This document shows positions 1 to 5,380 of a stretch of DNA of 12,008 nt, one piece after another. Below the pieces are notes generated by a model, which was given only the letters and a program-made list of their open reading frames with translations, made no database searches and was not told where the DNA came from. Origin of the DNA: Aquitalea sp. (lineage in GTDB: Bacteria; Pseudomonadota; Gammaproteobacteria; Burkholderiales; Chromobacteriaceae); the NCBI GenBank assembly GCA_019232735.1, contig JAFANL010000152.1:1-12008 (forward strand), in the 5' to 3' direction. The first letter of the stretch is position 1; every line of letters starts with the position of its first letter. The position numbers and the translations under genes were made by a program.

Positions 1-202
1 TGATGCTTCCGCTCCGGCCAAAAAGCACGCTGCTAAAAAGCACCACGCTAAAAAGCACGCTGCCAAGAAAGTAGAAGCTTCCGCTCAGAAAGCCCAGGCT
101 GCTGACGCTTCCGCTCCGGCCAAGAAGCACGCTGCCAAAAAGCACCACGCTAAAAAGCATCACGCAGCCAAGAAAGCTGCTCCTGCTTCCGCTGCCAACT
201 AA
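1..202 (+). CDS. Lys/His/Ala-rich repeat protein, C-terminal part (Asr-like or histone-like)
   Basis: The reading frame is open from the left edge (codons start at base 2) to a TAA at 200-202, so only the last 66 codons are present. The composition is almost entirely Ala, Lys and His with a few Ser, Pro and Asp; typical units are KKHAAKKHHAKKH and ASAPAKK. Two imperfect copies of a 34-codon unit follow each other with a 102-bp period (from base 2 and from base 104). This low-complexity cationic tail resembles the acid-shock protein Asr, whose mature part is rich in QKAQAAKKHHK-type runs, and also histone H1-like or PHA-granule AAKK-repeat proteins. The N-terminus, which would show whether there is a signal peptide, lies outside the window, so periplasmic and nucleoid roles cannot be separated. 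It is followed directly by a strong terminator. Confidence 0.75.
   Translation, partial: DASAPAKKHAAKKHHAKKHAAKKVEASAQKAQAADASAPAKKHAAKKHHAKKHHAAKKAAPASAAN
2..178 (+). repeat. 102-bp imperfect tandem repeat inside the Lys/His/Ala-rich gene
   Basis: The codon series for DASAPAKKHAAKKHHAKKH occurs from base 2 and again from base 104. The copies differ mainly by synonymous changes (gat/gac, aaa/aag, gct/gcc), and the second copy gains one extra His codon. The synonymous divergence suggests an old duplication kept for its protein sequence. Confidence 0.75.
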
Positions 203-231
203 TCAGACGTCAGCGTCAGGCTCGCATAAGT

Positions 232-259
232 AAAAGGGAAGCTTCGGCTTCCCTTTTTT
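232..259 (+). terminator. Rho-independent terminator of the repeat-protein gene
   Basis: A 7-bp GC-rich stem, GGGAAGC (236-242) with GCTTCCC (247-253), is closed by the stable loop TTCG and followed by six T (254-259). A run of A before the stem (232-235) can extend pairing into the T tract. It lies 30 bp after the TAA at 202. Confidence 0.9.
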
Positions 260-300
260 GCGTGTGGTATTTGTCGCACGGTATTGCGGCAGGCAAACAA

Positions 301-327
301 AAACGCCATCCGGCTGGATGGCGTTTT
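301..327 (-). terminator. Rho-independent terminator of fpr
   Basis: An 8-bp stem, CGCCATCC (304-311) with GGATGGCG (316-323), has the loop GGCT. Read on the minus strand it is followed by five T (the complement of A299-A303), and flanking A/T runs can lengthen the stem. It lies 19 bp past the fpr stop codon, so it closes fpr while 232-259 closes the convergent gene. Confidence 0.85.
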
Positions 328-345
328 GCATTGGCTGCGCTGGAA

Positions 346-1128
346 TTATTTTTCCACGAAAGCACGTTCGATGGCGTAGTCGCCCGGCTCGCCCATGCGC
401 GGAGATTCCTTGAAGCCCAGGCCATTCAGGATTTCGCACAGGTCGTGCAGCATGGACGGGCTACCGCAGATCAGCACGCGGTCGTTTTCCGGGTTCAGCT
501 GCGGCAGGCCGATATCCGCGCACATCTTGCCGTTGGTGATCAGGTCGGTCAGACGGCCCTGATTGCGGAACGGTTCGCGGGTTACCGTCGGGTAGTAAAT
601 CAGCTTTTCTTTCACGATGTCGCCAAAGAACTCGTTTTCCGGCAGTTCATTGGTGATGTAATCGTGATAGCCCAGTTCGCTGACCCAGCGTACGCCGTGG
701 GTCAGGATGACTTTGTCGTAACGTTCGTAGACTTCCGGGTCCTTGATGATGGACATGAACGGCGCCAGACCGGTACCGGTCGACAGCAGGTACAGATTCT
801 TGCCCGGCAGCAGGTTGTCTTGTACCAGGGTGCCGGTGGGTTTCTTGCTGATCATCACGGTATCGCCAACTTGCAGATGCTGCAGGCGGGAGGTCAGCGG
901 GCCGTCTTGTACCTTGATGCTGTAAAACTCCAGGTGCTCTTCGTAATTGGAGCTGACGATGGAGTAAGCACGCATCAGCGGCTTGCCGTTGACTTCCAGG
1001 CCGATCATCACGAATTGGCCGTTGATGAAGCGCAAACCGGCATCGCGGGTGCAGGTGAAGGTAAACAGGGTGTCGTTCCAGTGATGAACCGACAAGACCT
1101 TTTCAGCGGTCAGATTGGGGGAGGACAT
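346..1128 (-). CDS. fpr: Ferredoxin/flavodoxin--NADP(+) reductase
   Basis: This 260-residue protein is a complete cytosolic FAD enzyme that moves electrons between NADPH and ferredoxin or flavodoxin; bacterial Fpr proteins serve Fe-S repair and oxidative-stress defence. The FAD-binding RAYS motif is at residues 53-56. GPLTSRLQ (76-83) is typical of the FAD domain. The NADP-binding loop GTGLAPF spans 118-124, and a CGSP motif sits near residues 225-235. The chain ends AFVEK, as in the subclass of bacterial Fpr represented by Azotobacter, in which this tail lies over the flavin. Length matches the family (about 258). The ATG at 1126-1128 begins MSSPNLTAEKVLSV, the usual N-terminus; its ribosome site is weak (GAG about 11 bases upstream). 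It is monocistronic, with its own terminator at 301-327. Confidence 0.95.
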   Translation of the reverse strand: MSSPNLTAEKVLSVHHWNDTLFTFTCTRDAGLRFINGQFVMIGLEVNGKPLMRAYSIVSSNYEEHLEFYSIKVQDGPLTSRLQHLQVGDTVMISKKPTGTLVQDNLLPGKNLYLLSTGTGLAPFMSIIKDPEVYERYDKVILTHGVRWVSELGYHDYITNELPENEFFGDIVKEKLIYYPTVTREPFRNQGRLTDLITNGKMCADIGLPQLNPENDRVLICGSPSMLHDLCEILNGLGFKESPRMGEPGDYAIERAFVEK

Positions 1129-1180
1129 ATAAATTGCTGCTCGCTATCCAAAAGAAATCAAGGAATGAGTGGTTGCGGCG

Positions 1181-1209
1181 ATTTTACCCTTTTCGGGTCC
1201 GCTTGACTA
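1181..1209 (-). promoter_or_regulatory. Possible sigma-70 promoter of fpr
   Basis: On the minus strand, TAGTCA (1204-1209, 4 of 6 to the -35 consensus) is followed after 17 bp by TAAAAT (1181-1186, 5 of 6 to the -10 consensus). Transcription would start near 1174, giving a leader of about 45 bases before the fpr ATG. This is by-eye matching only. Confidence 0.4.
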
Positions 1210-1230
1210 AACATTGCTAGCCATTCTCAC

Positions 1231-1246
1231 TATGTAATCACACATA
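1231..1246. promoter_or_regulatory. Inverted repeat upstream of fpr, possible operator
   Basis: TATGT (1231-1235), six bases, then ACATA (1242-1246) form a perfect dyad about 25 bp upstream of the proposed fpr -35. The T...A dyad form and position would suit a LysR-type activator; FinR, which controls fpr in Pseudomonas, is a LysR protein. No regulator gene lies nearby, so the assignment is speculative. Confidence 0.25.
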
Positions 1247-1257
1247 ATGATCAAAAG

Positions 1258-1275
1258 CGTGCTTCTGCAAGCACG
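1258..1275. repeat. Inverted repeat / hairpin in the fpr-dehydrogenase gap
   Basis: CGTGCTT (1258-1264), loop CTGC, AAGCACG (1269-1275): a perfect 7-bp stem. There is no T tract on either strand, so it is not an intrinsic terminator. Role unknown. Confidence 0.5.
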
Positions 1276-1408
1276 GCCACCGCTGGGGTCTGGCCTTGGG
1301 TAGCATCAGGCTGGAAAGTCAACTGGAACAGGATGTTACCTTAAAGGAGGGTGCATCCCTAACGATTTCTTTCCGCTGTGTTTATTCCTGTTTGTTCTTA
1401 CTGCCTGA

Positions 1409-1422
1409 TTGATTTAGATCAG
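1409..1422. promoter_or_regulatory. FNR/Anr-type box
   Basis: TTGAT (1409-1413), four bases (TTAG), ATCAG (1418-1422) match 9 of 10 defined positions of the FNR/Anr consensus TTGAT-N4-ATCAA. The centre is 1415.5. If it is a class II site at -41.5, transcription would start near 1457, with TAATGC (1445-1450) in the -10 position; that is a poor hexamer, and CATAAA (1450-1455) is an alternative. The box lies 128 bp before the possible leader ORF and 178 bp before the dehydrogenase ATG, and would place that gene under low-oxygen control. fpr, whose start is 280 bp away, is a less likely target. Confidence 0.4.
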
Positions 1423-1543
1423 CAAATTGTATTGTGGCTTGCGCTAATGCATAAAACGGCAATGAAGCCGGGCCGCTTGTCCGACAGTGTGCACCTTTGC
1501 CGCATTGCTCCACCCTTTTGTCATTAAATGGTGGGAGGTCGCT

Positions 1544-1597
1544 ATGGTGGCGAGTACAATCGTTCGTTCTGCTGGCACAGCGCGGGGCATGAAATGA
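1544..1597 (+). CDS. Possible 17-codon leader ORF overlapping the dehydrogenase start
   Basis: The ATG at 1544 follows the strong ribosome site GGGAGGT (1533-1539) and encodes MVASTIVRSAGTARGMK before a TGA at 1595-1597. That TGA overlaps the ATG (1594-1596) of the dehydrogenase in an ATGA arrangement, whereas the dehydrogenase ATG has no convincing ribosome site of its own. The arrangement suggests that ribosomes load on the small ORF and restart on the large one. The peptide has no run of one regulatory amino acid, so classical attenuation is not suggested. No homology can be claimed; it may act only as a translation-coupling device. Confidence 0.4.
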   Translation: MVASTIVRSAGTARGMK

Positions 1598-2604
1598 AAT
1601 TGTGTGTGATTCCCGGTGACGGGATTGGCCATGAAGTGGTTCCGGTTGCAGTGGGGGTATTACAGGCGGTCTTGCCTGGTTTGCAACTGGTGTTCGCCGA
1701 TGCAGGCTGGGAAGAATTCTGTCGTAATGGCAAGGCCTTACCCGAGCGTACATTGCAGGTGGCGCGTGATTGTGGTGCCGTCTTCTTTGGGGCCGTCAGC
1801 TCCCCGATGCAGCTGGTGGAAGGGTATCGCTCGCCGATTGTGCAATTGCGGCGGGAGCTGGGCTGCCATGCCAATATCCGTCCTACCCTCAGTCTGCCGT
1901 TGGCAACGTGCCGGCACGGCATTGACCTGATCATCGTGCGGGAAAATACCGAAGATCTTTATGTCGGCGACGAGCAGTCCGATGGTGAGGTGGCGGTAGC
2001 GGTCAAGCGCATCACCCGTACGGCATCGTTACGGGTGGCGCGCAGTGCCTTTGAGTTGGCACGGCACGCCGGTCGCCAGCGCATCACCATCATTCACAAG
2101 GCCAATATCCTGCCGCGTACCGATGGCCTGTTCCGTGATGCTGCCCGCGAGGTGGCGCAGGATTTTCCGGATATCGCCGTGGATGAAATGCTGGTTGACA
2201 CTGCAGCCATGCGGCTGGCCCAGGCTCCGGAAAGTTTTGACATGCTGCTGGCCCCCAATCTGTACGGCGATATTTTGTCGGATCTGGCGGCTGCGTTTGG
2301 CGGTGGCTTGGGATTGGCGGCGTCATTGAATCTGGGGGCCCAGGCAGCCATTGCCGAACCGGTGCATGGATCGGCACCGGACATTGCCGGTCAGGGGATT
2401 GCCAATCCGCTGGCGGCCATTCTCAGCGCAGCCATGCTGCTGCGTGTCTGGTGGCAACGGGCCGATCTGGCCTTGAAAATCGAAGCGGTCGTACAGGCCA
2501 CCTTGCTTGATGGCATTGCCACACCGGATGTGATTTCTCCTGGCGTGAGCACCCAGCATCTGGCACGGGTGGTGATCGAGCGGCTGAAGCAAGAGGCGAG
2601 CTAG
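1594..2604 (+). CDS. NAD-dependent isocitrate/isopropylmalate dehydrogenase-family protein
   Basis: This 336-residue protein belongs to the Mg-dependent beta-decarboxylating dehydrogenases, which oxidise and decarboxylate 2-hydroxy acids such as isocitrate, homoisocitrate or 3-isopropylmalate. IPGDGIGHEV (6-15) is the family N-terminus. A substrate loop has RSPIVQLRRELG (79-90) and R96, then RENTEDLYVG (116-125, substrate Arg116 and catalytic Tyr123). Lys169 in HKANIL is catalytic, and Asp202, Asp226 and Asp230 are the metal ligands. GSAPDIAGQGIANP (259-272), with Asp-Ile where NADP enzymes have Lys-Tyr, points to NAD. The SPI-LRREL and ANIRP segments look more like homoisocitrate or isocitrate dehydrogenase than like LeuB. 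I chose the ATG at 1594 because an in-frame ATG at 1528 has no ribosome site and adds 22 atypical residues. No leu or lys genes adjoin it, so the substrate is unresolved. Confidence 0.88.
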   Translation: MKLCVIPGDGIGHEVVPVAVGVLQAVLPGLQLVFADAGWEEFCRNGKALPERTLQVARDCGAVFFGAVSSPMQLVEGYRSPIVQLRRELGCHANIRPTLSLPLATCRHGIDLIIVRENTEDLYVGDEQSDGEVAVAVKRITRTASLRVARSAFELARHAGRQRITIIHKANILPRTDGLFRDAAREVAQDFPDIAVDEMLVDTAAMRLAQAPESFDMLLAPNLYGDILSDLAAAFGGGLGLAASLNLGAQAAIAEPVHGSAPDIAGQGIANPLAAILSAAMLLRVWWQRADLALKIEAVVQATLLDGIATPDVISPGVSTQHLARVVIERLKQEAS

Positions 2605-2612
2605 TCATTGAA

Positions 2613-2639
2613 AGAGGGCGGCTTGACTGGCCGCCCTCT
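2613..2639 (+). terminator. Terminator-like hairpin after the dehydrogenase gene
   Basis: AGAGGGCGGC (2613-2622) and GCCGCCCTCT (2630-2639) form a perfect 10-bp GC-rich stem with a 7-base loop, 8 bp after the stop codon. No T tract follows, so it may protect the mRNA 3' end or need help to terminate rather than act as a standard intrinsic terminator. Confidence 0.6.
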
Positions 2640-2812
2640 GAGGTGTGTCACTGCATGTTTCAAGAAGGATTTGCGGGATAACGCAAACATCACATACAAC
2701 TGCAAACTGCGGCGCGATGAACATGTTTGCCAACGATGCTCTGCAACTATGCGCGCAGTTCATTACCAAAGAACAGGCTGTATGCACAGCACCAGATAAG
2801 TCGACAACTAAC

Positions 2813-2936
2813 GATGTTACGAGCGAAGGCCCGTCTTGGTATGGGCGGTAACATCATGTTCGCTGCCTGTTACGGCAGTGCAGGAGGGAAGTTAATCCCT
2901 GCATAACTCATCATGCTCAAGCAAAGTCTGTTTTTT
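2813..2936 (+). ncRNA. Candidate structured RNA module A (three hairpins then T6)
   Basis: GATGTTAC (2813-2820) pairs with GTAACATC (2848-2855) around an inner 6-bp hairpin (2829-2834 with 2841-2846, loop CTTGGT). Then come CTGCC/GGCAG (2863-2867 with 2874-2878) and TGCAGG/CCTGCA (2879-2884 with 2898-2903), and six T at 2931-2936. AGCGAA (2822-2827) can instead pair with TTCGCT (2859-2864), which would break the outer stem. No promoter was recognised upstream. This is a structural guess by eye. Confidence 0.25.
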
Positions 2937-2975
2937 CGTGTCTGGCTTACCGACGACCCGTCGTTAAATGCATCC

Positions 2976-3159
2976 GTGATGGACGCTTGATGCGTTCCCG
3001 GATCACTGTGAAGTATCCGCCATCAAGCCTGAGAAGGTGATGGGTTCTGAACGCCGGGGTGAACAAGGTTGTCGGAATCCTGCCAATGACTCATCCCAAT
3101 CCCTCCCTGTTACTGAATGATTTCAGTATAGGCTTGCGACGGCAGGACTCAAGTTTTTT
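2976..3159 (+). ncRNA. Candidate structured RNA module B (alternative pairings then T6)
   Basis: GTGAT plus GGACGC (2976-2986) pairs with GCGTTCC and ATCAC (2992-3006), leaving small bulges. GCTTGATG (2985-2992) is also a perfect 8-bp complement of CATCAAGC (3021-3028), and CCATCA (3020-3025) can instead pair with TGATGG (3038-3043). These are mutually exclusive folds. Downstream, TCCTGCC (3078-3084) and GGCAGGA (3141-3147) enclose a 7-bp hairpin (3111-3128), and T6 follows at 3154-3159. The layout resembles a switching or small RNA, but no family is recognised. Confidence 0.25.
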
Positions 3160-3260
3160 GTGCAGCAAAACCGGCCGGCAGCCATGGCAATGTGCTGAAG
3201 TCTTGCCATTGCTGCCGTGACGACCGAGGCCATTTTGCAACGCCGACAGTCTGACCCGTT

Positions 3261-4298
3261 TCAGCCGGCCTGTGGTTTCAGTGTGGCGATCAGTTCTGGC
3301 GGATTGGGGTGCAGATGTTGTTCGAACTGACGTGCCGCAGCCGCCCAGGAGAAGCGCTCAGCCACCTGGCGCACATGATTGCGGTCGAGCTGCATGGCTT
3401 CCAGGCAGGCTTGGCGCAGATCTTCATGCAATACCCCGGCACCGCTATTGCCAACGACATCCAGCGGCCCGGCTACCGGGTAGGCGGCAACCGGGGTGCC
3501 GCAGGCCATGGCTTCCAGCAGGACCAGGCCGAAGGTGTCGGTCAGGCTGGGGAAGACGAATACATCCGCGGCGCGGTAGAAGCGTGCCAGTTCGTGCTGG
3601 GGGAATACGCCGGCGAAATGGACATCGGGGTATTCGCGTTGCAGCCGGTGCATCAGGGGGCCATCACCCACTACCCATTTGCTGCCGGGCAGATCCAGTT
3701 TCAGAAAGGCTTCGATGTTCTTTTCCACGGCTACGCGGCCGATGTAGACAAAGCGTGGTGCCTGGCTTTCGTCCAGCCGTTCGCGGGGGCCGGGAGTGAA
3801 CAGATTGGTATCCACCCCGCGACTCCACAGCACCACCTTGGTGAAGCCGCGGGCGCGCAGATCATCGGCAATGGACTGGGTGGGCACCATGGTGGCGGCA
3901 CCGGCATTGTGAAAGCGGCGCATCCAGGCATAGCTGATGGAGAGTGGCAAGCGGGTGCGGGCCGCAATGTATTCCGGGAAACGGGTGTGATAAGCGGTGG
4001 TGAAGGCCAGCTTGTGGCGCAGGCAGTAGCGGCGTGCAGCCAGCCCCAGCGGTCCTTCGGTGGCGATATGAATGGCGTGGGGCGACAGCTCGGCGATGCG
4101 CTGCGCTACCTGGCGATACGGGAGTATCGATAGCCGGATGTCCGGATAGGTTGGGCAGGGCAGGGTCTTGAATTCCAGTGGCGTGATCATCTCCACCTGA
4201 TGGCCGAACTGGCGCAGTTCGCGGCTGGTTTCGGTGAGCGTGCGGACTACGCCGTTGACTTGCGGTTTCCAGGCGTCGGTGACGATCAGGATGCGCAT
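3261..4298 (-). CDS. agt: GT4-family glycosyltransferase, probable lipid glycosyltransferase Agt
   Basis: This 345-residue retaining GT-B transferase moves a sugar from a nucleotide donor. The N-terminal domain has TDAWKPQVNGVVRT (7-20), EGPLG (81-85) and HTRFPEY (104-110), as in the MgtA/SQD2-like group that glycosylates diacylglycerol or polyprenyl lipids. The C-terminal donor domain has SRGVDTNLF (159-167), GRVAVEKN (187-194, phosphate-contacting Lys193), VVGDGP (209-214) and DTFGLVLLEAMACG (254-267), a variant of the EX7E motif with Asp254 for the first Glu and Glu262 kept. There is no signal peptide. The start at 4298 has a good ribosome site (AGGAG, 4304-4308) and overlaps the end of plcP by 13 bp. 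With PlcP upstream, I infer that it glycosylates the diacylglycerol which PlcP releases. The donor sugar cannot be read from sequence, and a mannosyltransferase unrelated to lipid remodelling is the alternative. Confidence 0.82.
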   Translation of the reverse strand: MRILIVTDAWKPQVNGVVRTLTETSRELRQFGHQVEMITPLEFKTLPCPTYPDIRLSILPYRQVAQRIAELSPHAIHIATEGPLGLAARRYCLRHKLAFTTAYHTRFPEYIAARTRLPLSISYAWMRRFHNAGAATMVPTQSIADDLRARGFTKVVLWSRGVDTNLFTPGPRERLDESQAPRFVYIGRVAVEKNIEAFLKLDLPGSKWVVGDGPLMHRLQREYPDVHFAGVFPQHELARFYRAADVFVFPSLTDTFGLVLLEAMACGTPVAAYPVAGPLDVVGNSGAGVLHEDLRQACLEAMQLDRNHVRQVAERFSWAAAARQFEQHLHPNPPELIATLKPQAG

Positions 4299-5221
4299 GG
4301 GGTCTCCTGGGTGGGATCGGACAATTGGGCTGTGGGCTTGAGCATGGCTGGGCCGGCTGGTGCCGGTGGCCAGCCGGGATGGGCTGCTTGGGGTTCACCC
4401 TGCGGCGGCGGGGCTGTGGTGGACTGTCTGTTTTTGCGTCGGGCGGGTTCCGGCGCAGAGTGCAGCTCGGTCCAGTACACCACTTCCAGCCGGCCATCGC
4501 TGTGTTCAACCAGCGCCGACAGGCTTTCCACCCAGTCGCCGCTGTTGCCATAGAGAATGCCGTCGATATCGCGTACCTCGGCCTTGTGGATGTGGCCGCA
4601 GATCACGCCATCGTATTCGCGGCGGCGGGCCTCGCCGGCCAGAATCTTTTCAAAGTCGCTGATGAAATTGACGGCGTTCTTGACCTTGTGTTTCAGGTAT
4701 TGCGAAAGCGACCAGTACGGCAGCCCCAGTTGCTTGCGCACCCAGTTGAAGCTGCGGTTGAGCTCCAGGATGACGGTGTAGAGCGAATCGCCAACATAGG
4801 CCAGCCATTTGATGTGCTGGATGACGCCGTCGAATTCGTCACCGTGGATGATGAGCATGCGCTTGCCATCCACGGTGGTGTGTTCGGCCTCGCGGCGGAT
4901 GGCGATGCCGCCGAAGTCCAGTCCGACATAGTGGCGGGCCGCTTCGTCATGATTGCCCGGCACGTACACCACCTGACAGCCCTTGCGCGCCTTGCGCAGC
5001 ACTTTCTGCACCACATCGTTGTGGCTTTGCTTCCAGTACCAGGACTTTTTCAGTTGCCAGCCGTCAACAATGTCTCCCACCAGATACAGGTAGTCGGATT
5101 CGTTGTGTTTGAGGAAGTCGAGCAGATGGTCGGCGCGGCAGCCGGAAGTGCCCAGATGTACATCGGAAATCCAGATGGCGCGGTAGTGGCGGTTGCTGCT
5201 TGTGGCGGTGTCGGGCTGCAT
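4286..5221 (-). CDS. plcP: PlcP-like phospholipase C (calcineurin-type metallophosphoesterase, LpxH-like fold)
   Basis: This 311-residue cytosolic dimetal phosphoesterase has the full motif set: SDVHLG (Asp20, His22), GDIVDGW (Asp50, Asp53), GNHDE (His91), HGDEFD (His126, Asp128) and CGHIH (His210, His212). Proteins of this COG2908 group are often labelled UDP-2,3-diacylglucosamine hydrolase. However, WYWKQSHNDVVQK, PYWSLSQYLK and GDWVES, as I recall the family, fit the longer branch containing PlcP of Sinorhizobium and marine bacteria. PlcP cuts phospholipids to diacylglycerol under phosphate starvation. The overlapping glycosyltransferase and the Pho-box array upstream support that reading. 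The last 45 or so residues are Pro/Ala-rich and probably disordered. The open frame reaches 5449, but the ATG at 5221 gives the normal N-terminus and lies downstream of the Pho boxes; its ribosome site (GGA) is weak. A true LpxH is the main alternative. Confidence 0.85.
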   Translation of the reverse strand: MQPDTATSSNRHYRAIWISDVHLGTSGCRADHLLDFLKHNESDYLYLVGDIVDGWQLKKSWYWKQSHNDVVQKVLRKARKGCQVVYVPGNHDEAARHYVGLDFGGIAIRREAEHTTVDGKRMLIIHGDEFDGVIQHIKWLAYVGDSLYTVILELNRSFNWVRKQLGLPYWSLSQYLKHKVKNAVNFISDFEKILAGEARRREYDGVICGHIHKAEVRDIDGILYGNSGDWVESLSALVEHSDGRLEVVYWTELHSAPEPARRKNRQSTTAPPPQGEPQAAHPGWPPAPAGPAMLKPTAQLSDPTQETPCAS

Positions 5222-5269
5222 ATCGGGTCCGTTCTGCCGTGTTGTACCGCCACATGCTGCATGCGGCAG

Positions 5270-5309
5270 ATGACAGCACGATGTGGCTTTGGTGACGGAC
5301 GGATGACGC
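5270..5309 (-). promoter_or_regulatory. Pho-box array (PhoB half-sites at 11-bp period) upstream of plcP
   Basis: Read on the minus strand, towards plcP, four 7-base units are separated by 4-base spacers: GCGTCAT (5309-5303), CCGTCAC (5298-5292), GCCACAT (5287-5281) and CTGTCAT (5276-5270). Against the PhoB half-site CTGT(C/A)A(C/T), the second unit matches 6 of 7 and the last 7 of 7; the first matches 5 of 7 and the third is weak. The exact 11-bp phasing is what PhoB dimers bind. The array ends 49 bp before the plcP ATG, a normal activator position. No good -10 is seen, as is common in PhoB-activated promoters. Confidence 0.6.
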
Positions 5310-5330
5310 GGTGGCAGGTACTTCCTGATG

Positions 5331-5363
5331 TTTAAGCGCACCTTAATGCACCTGGGTTTTAAT
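5331..5363 (+). promoter_or_regulatory. PmrA/QseB-type direct repeat and possible -10 for qseBC
   Basis: TTTAAG (5331-5336), five bases, CTTAAT (5342-5347) match YTTAAK-N5-YTTAAK, the PmrA/BasR/QseB-class box, at every defined position. Ten bases further on lies TTTAAT (5358-5363), 5 of 6 to the -10 consensus, an arrangement typical of OmpR-family activation in which the box replaces the -35. Transcription would start near 5370, leaving a leader of about 160 bases before qseB. The likely meaning is autoregulation by QseB, but because TTAA is symmetric, an effect on the divergent plcP operon is also possible. Confidence 0.5.
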
Positions 5364-5380
5364 GGCGCACTGCCGGAATT

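Larger units (their letters stand above)
2640..3245. other. Gene-free stretch dense in inverted repeats, possible structured RNA
   Basis: I see no credible protein gene here: short open frames lack ribosome sites and recognisable composition. The stretch holds about a dozen perfect or near-perfect inverted repeats. Examples: 2670-2675 with 2682-2687; 2683-2690 with 2723-2730; 2705-2715 with 2751-2760 (one bulge); 2777-2781 with 2786-2790; 2813-2820 with 2848-2855; 2863-2867 with 2874-2878; 2879-2884 with 2898-2903; 3020-3025 with 3038-3043; 3078-3084 with 3141-3147; 3111-3117 with 3122-3128. T6 runs occur at 2931-2936 and 3154-3159 on the plus strand. I tried RNase P RNA, tmRNA, 6S, common riboswitches and group II intron domain V and recognised none. 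The flanking genes converge on it, so an RNA made here would be free-standing, not a leader. Confidence 0.35.

Noticed and set aside
262..1206. Long plus-strand open frame opposite fpr
   Set aside because: It is the mirror of the fpr coding strand, has no ribosome site and runs through both terminators; fpr on the minus strand has all family motifs.
1240..1254. Second FNR box upstream of fpr
   Set aside because: Only TTGAT plus a weak right half (about 7 of 10) is present on the minus strand, and it lies far from the proposed fpr promoter.
2608..2851. Short open frames in the 2605-3260 gap
   Set aside because: They run through inverted repeats, lack ribosome sites and show no recognisable protein features.
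2640..3160. RNase P RNA, tmRNA, 6S RNA, a common riboswitch or a group II intron relic
   Set aside because: None of the conserved cores of these RNAs was seen, including intron domain V; GTGTG at 2643 alone after a hairpin is not enough to call a class C intron.
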